Shown here: in pieces, positions 1-5,199 of the stretch | How the letters are laid out: every line of letters begins with the position of its first letter | Numbering within the stretch: the stretch's first letter is position 1 | DNA from: Alphaproteobacteria bacterium | Lineage (GTDB): Bacteria; Pseudomonadota; Alphaproteobacteria; Rhodobacterales; Rhodobacteraceae | Assembly (NCBI GenBank): GCA_003696705.1 | Contig: RFGD01000325.1 | Coordinates: forward strand, 1 to 5,199 | DNA: 5,199 nucleotides | Direction of reading: 5' to 3' | The notes under the pieces: model-generated | Database searches by the model: none | Told to the model about the DNA's origin: nothing | Seen by the model: the letters and a program-made list of their open reading frames with translations, nothing else | Made by a program: the position numbers and the translations under genes

Positions 1-711
1 CAGTCCGACTGGCAGTACCACGCCTATCACGGCACCTCGAAATTCGCCGACAAGGGCCCGTTCGAGAAGCTTCGCGCCGTGTTCTCGGTCCACCCCGAGC
101 CCTTCACGGTGGTGGCGCGCGCCGATGCCGGCATCAAGACCTTCGAGGATCTGAAGGGCAAGCGCGTCAACATCGGCAACCCCGGGTCGGGTCAGCGCGG
201 CACCATGGAAGTCCTGATGGCGGCCATGGGCTGGACCACCGACGACTTCGCCCAGGCGACCGAGCTCAAGGCGGCCGAGCAGTCGGCGGCGCTTTGCGAC
301 AACCAGATCGACGCGATGGTCTACACCGTCGGCCATCCCTCGGGCTCGATCAAGGAAGCGACCACATCCTGTGACGCCGTTCTTGTTTCGGTCGAGGGCC
401 CGGCCGTCGACAAGCTCGTCTCCGAGAACCCCTACTACTCCTACGCCGTCATTCCCGGGGGGATGTATCGCGGGAACCCGAACGACGTGAAGACGTTCGG
501 CGTTCGGGCGACGCTCGTGACCTCGGCCGATGTCTCGGAGGAGGCGGTCTATACGGTCGTGAAGGCGGTCTTCGACAATTTCGAGGACTTCAAGAAGCTG
601 CACCCGGCCTTTGCCCATCTCAAGCCCGAAGAGATGATCAGCGCCGGTCTCTCGGCGCCGCTGCACCCGGGGGCCGAGAAATACTATCGTGAGCGCGGCT
701 GGCTGAAATAA
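1..711 (+). CDS. TAXI-family TRAP transporter solute-binding protein (3' part, start missing)
   Basis: This is the periplasmic binding protein of a TRAP transporter of the TAXI class, which captures a small organic anion and delivers it to the membrane permease encoded next. The reading frame is open from base 1, so 236 residues are visible. Family members are about 320 residues, so roughly 85 residues including the signal peptide lie upstream; the GTG at 79 is an internal valine, not the start. Family signs are the FEDLKGKRVNIGNPGSGQRG block (residues 48-67), the stretch IDAMVYTVGHPSGSIKEA (about 102-119), and the C-terminal GLSAPLHPGAEKYYRERGW. Two cysteines, C99 and C124, could form a disulfide in the periplasm. 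The stop is TAA at 709-711. The permease gene follows after 86 nt, as in most TAXI operons. Characterised TAXI proteins bind amino-acid or dicarboxylate-like ligands, but the ligand here cannot be read from sequence. Family assignment is very secure. Confidence 0.94.
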   Translation, partial: QSDWQYHAYHGTSKFADKGPFEKLRAVFSVHPEPFTVVARADAGIKTFEDLKGKRVNIGNPGSGQRGTMEVLMAAMGWTTDDFAQATELKAAEQSAALCDNQIDAMVYTVGHPSGSIKEATTSCDAVLVSVEGPAVDKLVSENPYYSYAVIPGGMYRGNPNDVKTFGVRATLVTSADVSEEAVYTVVKAVFDNFEDFKKLHPAFAHLKPEEMISAGLSAPLHPGAEKYYRERGWLK

Positions 712-733
712 GCCGCGGACGCTGAAAGAACTC

Positions 734-763
734 GCCGGCGCGGCCCCCGACGGTCGCGCCGGC
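734..763 (+). promoter_or_regulatory. GC-rich stem-loop between binding-protein and permease genes
   Basis: Bases 734-745 pair with 752-763 around the six-base loop CCCCGA. The stem has 12 pairs: nine perfect outer pairs (GCCGGCGCG against CGCGCCGGC), one G-U pair and two more G-C pairs. It begins 22 nt after the binding-protein stop and ends 34 nt before the permease start. No T-run follows, so it is not a classical intrinsic terminator. In binding-protein transport operons, hairpins at this place often protect the upstream mRNA 3' end from exonucleases or partly attenuate transcription, so that binding protein is made in excess over permease. That role is inferred from position and pairing only. 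Confidence 0.6.
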
Positions 764-784
764 CGTCTGCAACCGGGAGACACG

Positions 785-792
785 AAAGGGGA
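785..792 (+). promoter_or_regulatory. Ribosome binding site of the TRAP permease
   Basis: AAAGGGGA lies just upstream of the ATG at 798, with six bases between the G-run (788-791) and the start codon. It supports that start. Upstream in the same frame there is no ATG, GTG or TTG before the stop TGA at 723-725, so 798 is the first possible start. Confidence 0.7.
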
Positions 793-797
793 CAGGC

Positions 798-3416
798 ATG
801 GCCGAGAGCGACGAGCGCGGACGCGCGTTGTCCGAGGACGAGCTTCAGGAACTTGTGGCGGCCTCGGATTCGGGGGCGCGAAATCCGGCCGGTCCGGTCG
901 GACGGATGCTGTTCGCCGTCGCCGTCGTGTGGTCGGTCTTTCAGGTCGTCCTGGCGTCGCCCCTGTCGAACCTTCTGCTTCCGGGCGACATCATCAACAA
1001 CGCGCGCCAGATCCACCTCGCCTTCGCGATGTTCCTCGCGTTCATGGCCTATCCCGCCTTTCGCACGAGCCCGCGCGACCATGTTCCCCTTGCCGACTGG
1101 GCGTTTGCGCTGATCGGTGCCTTCCTGGCGCTTTATGGATACTTCTTCTACGAGAAGATCGTCAGCTCGGGCGGCCTGGCCGATGACGTCGACAAGTGGG
1201 CGGCGCTTGCCGGACTTGTCCTTCTGTTCGAGGCCGCGCGCCGGACCCTTGGGCCGGCGATGGCCCTGATCGCGACGATCTTCCTTCTCTACGTCTTCTT
1301 CGGCGCGTCGGAACTCGTGCCCGAGGTCATGCGCTGGAAGGGCGCGACGCTTCGCAAGGCCATGAGCCACATGTGGATCACCTCGGAAGGGGTGTTCGGC
1401 ATCGCCCTCGGCGTCTCGACCAAGTTCGTCTTTCTCTTCGTTCTCTTCGGCGCCCTTCTCGAACGCGCCGGGGCGGGGAACTATTTCATCAAGATGGCCT
1501 TCGGCGCGCTCGGCCATCTGCGCGGCGGTCCGGCGAAGGCGGCCGTCGTCGGCTCGGCGGCGACGGGGCTCATCTCGGGCTCGTCCATTGCCAACGTCGT
1601 CACGACCGGGACCTTCACGATCCCGCTCATGAAGCGGGTCGGCTTCACGTCCGAACAGGCCGGCGCGGTCGAGGTGGCAAGCTCGGTCAACGGCCAGATC
1701 ATGCCGCCCGTGATGGGCGCGGCGGCCTTCCTGATGGTCGAATATGTGGGCATTTCCTACGTCGAGGTCATCACGCACGCCTTCATTCCGGCCGTGATCT
1801 CGTACGTCGCACTCGTCTACATCGTGCATCTCGAGGCCGTGAAGCGCAACATGCCCACGCTTGGCGACCGGGCCGTGTCGCTTGGCCGGACGATCGGCGG
1901 CATGGCGCTGTTCTTCGCCGGCTTTGCCGCCGCCTGCTACGGCATCAAGTATCCCGTCGGCTGGATCGTCGCGGCGGTGCCCGAAGGCGCCGGCTGGATC
2001 CTGTCGGGGCTTCTGGCGCTGGCCTATGTCGCGCTCGTTCGGGTCGCGGCGGCCGCCCCCGACCTGGAGCCCGACGACCCGAACGCCGAGCGCGTGACCC
2101 TTCCCGACGTGGCCGAGATCTACAAGTCCGGCCTCTACTACCTTCTGCCGATCGTCGTCCTCGTCTACTTCCTGATGATCGAGCAGAAGTCGCCCGGCCT
2201 TTCGGCCTTCTGGGCGACGGCGCTGTTGTTCGTCATCCTTCTGACCCAGCGGCCGCTCAAGGCGCTTTTCCGGGGTGAAAGCGAGCGCGCGAAGGCCTTC
2301 AGGGACGGCGTTGCCGACCTTTTCCAGGGTCTTGCGGATGGCGCGCGCAACATGATCGGCATTGCCCTGGCGACTGCAACGGCGGGCGTCATCGTCGGCA
2401 CGGTCACGCTGACGGGCATCGGCCAGGTGATGGCTGACCTCGTCGAGCTGGTGTCCGGCGGGAACCTTGTGGCGATGCTGGGCTTCGTGGCGCTGTTGTC
2501 GCTTGTCCTTGGGATGGGGCTGCCGACGACGGCGAACTACATCGTCGTCAGCTCCCTCATGGCCGGCGTGGTCGTGCAGCTCGGCGCGCAATCGGGGCTG
2601 ATCGTGCCGCTCATCGCGGTGCACCTCTTCGTCTTCTACTTCGGCATCATGGCCGACGTGACGCCCCCCGTCGGGCTTGCCAGTTTCGCGGCGGCGGCGG
2701 TGTCGGGCGGCGACGCGATACGGACGGGGTTCATCGCCTTCTTCTACAGTCTTCGGACGATCATCCTGCCGTTCATGTTCATCTTCAACACCGACCTTCT
2801 TCTGATCGATGTCGGCCCGGTGAAGGGGGTGCTCGTCTTCGTCGTGGCCTCGATTGCCGTTCTCGTCTTCACGGCCGGAACCATGGGGCACTTCCTGACC
2901 AGGAACCGTATCCACGAAAGCATCCTTCTCGTCCTCATCGGCTTTGCCCTTTTCCGCCCGGACTTCTTCATGAACCGCATCGTTCCCCCGCACGAAGCCG
3001 TCGCGCCGCAGGCGCTTGTCGAGACGGTCGGCGCCATGCCCCCGGGCGAGACGCTGCGGCTGACCATAAGCGGGCCCGATTTCGACACCGGGCGGATCAA
3101 GGACACGACCATTGTCATCGAGATCCCCGAAGGCCCCGACGGCGCGGCGCGGCTTCAGGCGCTGGGGCTGGTCGTGACAGCCGATGACACGGGCCGGGTC
3201 GTCCTGGACGAGCCGTTCCCCGGAACGCCCTATTTCGAGACGCTGGGCCGGTTCGACTTCTATGGCGACGAACCGGTCGTCGTCCGCGCGGTCGAGCGCG
3301 ACAATCCGCAGCCCCCGAAGGAACTCGTCTTCCTTCCGGCGCTCGCCCTTCTGGGGCTTGTCGCCCTTGTGCAGCTCCGGCGGGCGCGCCGGACAACCCA
3401 GGAGGAGTTTGCCTGA
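798..3416 (+). CDS. TRAP transporter fused permease (DctQM type, TAXI class) with DUF3394-like C-terminus
   Basis: This 872-residue inner-membrane protein fuses the small (DctQ-like) and large (DctM-like) TRAP permease subunits and imports the ligand delivered by the binding protein using an ion gradient, probably Na+. A charged cytoplasmic start (1-33) is followed by N-terminal hydrophobic helices at about 37-54, 72-88, 101-118 and 135-148. The DctM-type core runs from about 150 to 660. It carries the two conserved hairpin motifs that in TRAP permeases surround the ion and substrate sites: SGSSIANVVTTGTF (260-273) and LGMGLPTTANYIV (571-583). It also has MADVTPPVGLA (618-628) and IMPPVMGAAAF (301-311). 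The tail has helices at about 676-695 and 707-723, a soluble stretch of about 115 residues (724-842), a last helix (843-860) and a basic RRARR end. This matches DUF3394-type tails of long TAXI permeases. The stop codon overlaps the next start by one base. No frameshift or missing motif is seen. Confidence 0.95.
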   Translation: MAESDERGRALSEDELQELVAASDSGARNPAGPVGRMLFAVAVVWSVFQVVLASPLSNLLLPGDIINNARQIHLAFAMFLAFMAYPAFRTSPRDHVPLADWAFALIGAFLALYGYFFYEKIVSSGGLADDVDKWAALAGLVLLFEAARRTLGPAMALIATIFLLYVFFGASELVPEVMRWKGATLRKAMSHMWITSEGVFGIALGVSTKFVFLFVLFGALLERAGAGNYFIKMAFGALGHLRGGPAKAAVVGSAATGLISGSSIANVVTTGTFTIPLMKRVGFTSEQAGAVEVASSVNGQIMPPVMGAAAFLMVEYVGISYVEVITHAFIPAVISYVALVYIVHLEAVKRNMPTLGDRAVSLGRTIGGMALFFAGFAAACYGIKYPVGWIVAAVPEGAGWILSGLLALAYVALVRVAAAAPDLEPDDPNAERVTLPDVAEIYKSGLYYLLPIVVLVYFLMIEQKSPGLSAFWATALLFVILLTQRPLKALFRGESERAKAFRDGVADLFQGLADGARNMIGIALATATAGVIVGTVTLTGIGQVMADLVELVSGGNLVAMLGFVALLSLVLGMGLPTTANYIVVSSLMAGVVVQLGAQSGLIVPLIAVHLFVFYFGIMADVTPPVGLASFAAAAVSGGDAIRTGFIAFFYSLRTIILPFMFIFNTDLLLIDVGPVKGVLVFVVASIAVLVFTAGTMGHFLTRNRIHESILLVLIGFALFRPDFFMNRIVPPHEAVAPQALVETVGAMPPGETLRLTISGPDFDTGRIKDTTIVIEIPEGPDGAARLQALGLVVTADDTGRVVLDEPFPGTPYFETLGRFDFYGDEPVVVRAVERDNPQPPKELVFLPALALLGLVALVQLRRARRTTQEEFA
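3401..3407 (+). promoter_or_regulatory. Ribosome binding site of the Usp gene, inside the permease gene
   Basis: GGAGGAG lies within the last codons of the permease gene, eight bases before the ATG at 3416. It is the strongest Shine-Dalgarno match in the window. With the TGATG stop-start overlap it fixes the start of the stress-protein gene and points to coupled or efficient re-initiated translation. Confidence 0.8.
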
Positions 3417-3847
3417 TGAGCCGGAGCATCCTTGCCGCTGTCGACGTGAGCGATACGGAAAACGACGCCAAGGTCCTTCGCGAGGCGTGGAAGCTGGCCC
3501 AGCTGGACGGTGCCCAGCTTGACGTCGTGACGGTCGTCCCCGACTTCGGCATGAGCGTCGTGGGAGGCTTCTTCTCTCCGGATTTCCACGAAAAGGCCGT
3601 GGCCAAGGCCCGGGAAGCGCTCGACCGCTTTGTCGCCGAGACACTGGGCCCCGAGGCGAACCGGAAGATCCGCCACGTTGTCGCGACCGGCAAGGTCTAC
3701 GAGGAGATCCTGCACGCGGCGCGTGTCGCGGGCTCGGACCTGATTGTCGTCGGTGCCCACAAGCCCGAGCTTGCGGACTATCTTCTGGGTCCCAACGCCG
3801 CCCGCGTCGTGCGGCACGCCGACTGTTCGGTCTACGTCGTGCGCTGA
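3416..3847 (+). CDS. Universal stress protein (UspA family, UspF-like), TRAP-associated
   Basis: This 143-residue single-domain Usp protein has the usual length and alpha/beta nucleotide-binding layout. The first strand SILAAVDVSD (residues 4-13) carries the conserved aspartate D10 expected near the adenine. The last third reads DLIVVGAH (108-115), then PELADYLLGPNAARVVRHAD (117-136), then a final strand ending VYVVR. This resembles E. coli UspF, which has YLLGSNAAAVVRHAECSV at the same place. Against the classical ATP motif G-x2-G-x9-G-(S/T), the second glycine is K116, the spacing is one residue shorter, and the serine/threonine after G125 is P126. The first two differences resemble the UspF type, so ATP binding is possible but not assured. 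The start overlaps the permease stop by one base. In the Halomonas ectoine TRAP system the co-encoded Usp protein TeaD binds ATP and regulates transport, so a regulatory role on this transporter is a reasonable inference. Confidence 0.93.
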   Translation: MSRSILAAVDVSDTENDAKVLREAWKLAQLDGAQLDVVTVVPDFGMSVVGGFFSPDFHEKAVAKAREALDRFVAETLGPEANRKIRHVVATGKVYEEILHAARVAGSDLIVVGAHKPELADYLLGPNAARVVRHADCSVYVVR

Positions 3848-3859
3848 GCGGTTCCCTTT

Positions 3860-3871
3860 CCGCCGCGGCGG
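3860..3871. repeat. Perfect 12-nt palindrome between the Usp and oxidase genes
   Basis: CCGCCGCGGCGG is identical to its own reverse complement and lies 12 nt after the Usp stop (3845-3847). It has no loop and no following T-run, so it is not a terminator. A small operator is conceivable. In DNA this GC-rich a palindrome of only C and G can easily arise by chance, and no second copy was noticed nearby. Confidence 0.3.
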
Positions 3872-3895
3872 TGCCAATCTGCCGGGGAAACAGGC

Positions 3896-3900
3896 GGAGG
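3896..3900 (+). promoter_or_regulatory. Ribosome binding site of the FAD-linked oxidase
   Basis: GGAGG sits seven bases before the ATG at 3908, an ideal Shine-Dalgarno spacing. In the same frame there is no ATG, GTG or TTG between the Usp stop at 3845-3847 and this ATG, so the start is well determined. Confidence 0.8.
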
Positions 3901-3907
3901 CACGGAC

Positions 3908-5199
3908 ATGGAGAACGGCACCGGAACGACGACAGGCAGCGCGGCGGCGGCGATCGACATTCTGAAACAGCGCTTCGGCGAGCGCCTTCAGACCGGCCGC
4001 GCCCTGCGCGAGCAGCATGCCAACACGACGACCTGGCTTCCCGTCGAGCCGCCGGACGCCGTCGTCTTTGCCGAAAGCACCGCCGAGGTGGCCGAGGTCG
4101 TGCGCATCTGCGCGACGCATCGCGTGCCCGTCATTCCCTTCGGCACCGGCACCTCGCTCGAGGGGCACGTCAATGCGCCGCGCGGGGGCATCTCGGTCGA
4201 TCTCGGGCGCATGAACCGGATCCTGTCCGTGCGGCCCGAGGATCTCGACTGCACCGTTGAGCCCGGCGTCACGCGGCGCGCGCTCAACGAGCATCTTCGC
4301 GACCTGGGCCTGTTCTTCCCGATCGACCCCGGCGCGGATGCCAGCCTGGGGGGCATGGCGGCGACGCGCGCTTCGGGCACGAACGCCGTGCGTTACGGCA
4401 CCATGCGCGACAATGTCCTGTCTCTCGAGGCCGTCCTTCCCGACGGGCGCATCATCCGCACGGGCGGGCGGGCCCGAAAGAGCGCGGCGGGCTATGATCT
4501 GACCCGGCTTCTGGTGGGCTCGGAAGGCACGCTCGGCATCATCACCGAACTGACGCTGCGCCTTCACGGCATCCCCGAGGCGATTTCCTCGGCCCGCTGC
4601 GCCTTTCCCACCGTCGCGGCTGCCTGCCAGGCGGTGATCGAGACCATACAATACGGGATCCCCGTTGCCCGGATCGAGCTTCTGAACACGCTGACCGTGC
4701 GGGCGGTCAACGCCTATTCGAAGCTTGATCTGCCGGAAAGCCCCGTCCTCCTTCTCGAATTCCACGGCTCCGAGGCCAGCGTGCGCGAGCAGGCCGACGC
4801 CTTCGGTGCCATCGCGGCGGACCACGACGCCAGCGGGTTTTCCTGGACCGCGAGCACCGAAGAGCGCAACCGCCTGTGGCGGGCGCGGCATGACGCGTTC
4901 TGGGCGACACTGCAGCTTCGCCCGGGCGCACAGGCCGTCACGACGGATGTGTGTGTCCCCATCTCGCGGCTTGCCGAGGCGGTCGTGGCGGCCGAGGAGA
5001 AGGCAAACGCGCTTGGCTTCGTCGCCCCCATCGTCGGTCATGTCGGCGACGGCAACTTTCATGTCCTTCTTCTGATCGATACGGCCGACGCGGCCGAGGT
5101 GGCCCGGGCCCGCGAATACACATCCTGGCTGAGCGATCTGGCCATCGCGATGGAGGGCACGTGCACCGGCGAACACGGCGTCGGCGAAGGCAAGCGCAA
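3908..5199 (+). CDS. FAD-binding oxidase, D-lactate dehydrogenase (cytochrome)/GlcD type (3' end missing)
   Basis: A flavoenzyme of the vanillyl-alcohol-oxidase fold that probably oxidises a D-2-hydroxyacid (D-lactate, glycolate or similar) to the 2-oxoacid and passes electrons to a cytochrome or quinone. It reads through the right edge with no stop: 430 codons are visible, and relatives are about 460-470 residues, so only the last 30-40 are missing. The N-terminal FAD-binding domain (about 45-225) shows the flavin pyrophosphate loop PFGTGTSLEGH (77-87), PGADASLGGMAATRASGTNA (141-160), and GYDLTRLLVGSEGTLGIITE (195-214). The C-terminal domain shows TDVCVPISRLAE (346-357), HVGDGNFH (378-385) and GEHGVGEGK (421-429). 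By analogy with D-2-hydroxyglutarate dehydrogenase, H378, H385 and E422 would bind a divalent metal and H423 would be catalytic; all are present. There is no signal peptide or membrane segment, so it is probably cytoplasmic or peripheral. Sequence character is closest to D-lactate dehydrogenase (cytochrome), but glycolate oxidase subunit GlcD cannot be excluded. Confidence 0.93.
   Translation, partial: MENGTGTTTGSAAAAIDILKQRFGERLQTGRALREQHANTTTWLPVEPPDAVVFAESTAEVAEVVRICATHRVPVIPFGTGTSLEGHVNAPRGGISVDLGRMNRILSVRPEDLDCTVEPGVTRRALNEHLRDLGLFFPIDPGADASLGGMAATRASGTNAVRYGTMRDNVLSLEAVLPDGRIIRTGGRARKSAAGYDLTRLLVGSEGTLGIITELTLRLHGIPEAISSARCAFPTVAAACQAVIETIQYGIPVARIELLNTLTVRAVNAYSKLDLPESPVLLLEFHGSEASVREQADAFGAIAADHDASGFSWTASTEERNRLWRARHDAFWATLQLRPGAQAVTTDVCVPISRLAEAVVAAEEKANALGFVAPIVGHVGDGNFHVLLLIDTADAAEVARAREYTSWLSDLAIAMEGTCTGEHGVGEGKR

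Noticed and set aside
79..711. GTG at 79 as the start of the binding-protein gene
   Set aside because: The frame is open from base 1 and the residues before 79 fit the family. The protein would lack its signal peptide and first lobe if it began there.
734..763. Hairpin as a rho-independent terminator
   Set aside because: No run of T follows the stem (the next bases are CGTCTGCAACC), and the downstream permease belongs to the same transport system.
1196..2278. A 360-codon + strand open frame inside the permease gene
   Set aside because: It is an out-of-frame reading with very high arginine content and no hydrophobic segments or motifs, while the permease frame over the same bases has intact TRAP motifs.
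684..3644. A 986-codon open frame on the minus strand opposite the permease
   Set aside because: The translation is dominated by Arg, Asp, Gly, His and Glu in low-complexity order, with no recognisable domain. It lies opposite a clear membrane protein gene. Such frames are typical antisense shadows in GC-rich DNA, where stop codons are rare.
3871..4260. A 129-codon + strand open frame starting in the Usp-oxidase gap
   Set aside because: It is out of frame with the oxidase, is Arg-rich with no motif, and lacks a better ribosome site than the oxidase start at 3908.
3260..5176. A 638-codon open frame on the minus strand opposite the permease end, Usp and oxidase
   Set aside because: It overlaps three well-supported + strand genes and shows no family motif. 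Its composition is that of an antisense shadow of high-GC codons.

Overview
This window is part of a high-GC, tightly packed bacterial operon-like cluster, all on the + strand. It reads as a TAXI-type TRAP (tripartite ATP-independent periplasmic) transporter, its universal stress protein partner and a flavin-dependent 2-hydroxyacid dehydrogenase. The strong GC preference at third codon positions, the fused TAXI permease with a C-terminal DUF3394-type region, and the order binding protein, fused permease, UspF-like protein suggest a Gram-negative proteobacterium. An alphaproteobacterium of Rhodobacterales or a related group is most likely. CTT is unusually frequent among leucine codons for such GC-rich DNA (5 of 12 leucines in the Usp gene), which fits but does not prove this. 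The taxonomic call is inference.

Layout: 1-711 is the 3' part of the periplasmic TAXI solute-binding protein gene; its start lies outside the window. An 86-nt gap (712-797) follows and holds a strong GC-rich stem-loop (734-763), then the ribosome binding site of the fused TRAP permease (798-3416, 872 aa). The permease stop and the start of a 143-aa universal stress protein (3416-3847) share one base (TGATG), which predicts translational coupling. A 60-nt gap with a 12-nt perfect palindrome and a good Shine-Dalgarno site leads to an FAD-linked oxidase of the D-lactate dehydrogenase/GlcD type (3908 to the window end). That gene has 430 visible codons and runs off the right edge just after the GEHGVG active-site motif.

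How the genes may work together: the binding protein would capture an organic anion in the periplasm and the permease would import it using an ion gradient, probably Na+. The Usp protein would sense nucleotide or energy status and tune the transporter, as proposed for TeaD of the Halomonas ectoine TRAP system. The FAD enzyme would oxidise a D-2-hydroxyacid to a 2-oxoacid, feeding electrons to the respiratory chain. The substrate cannot be read from the sequence; a D-2-hydroxyacid such as D-lactate or a relative is a guess from the neighbourhood. No RNA gene, mobile element, CRISPR array or clear promoter or terminator was found. Most of the window is an ordinary catabolic or transport region. 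The points most worth checking are the intergenic hairpin, the DUF3394-like periplasmic tail, the Usp coupling and the transporter-dehydrogenase pairing.
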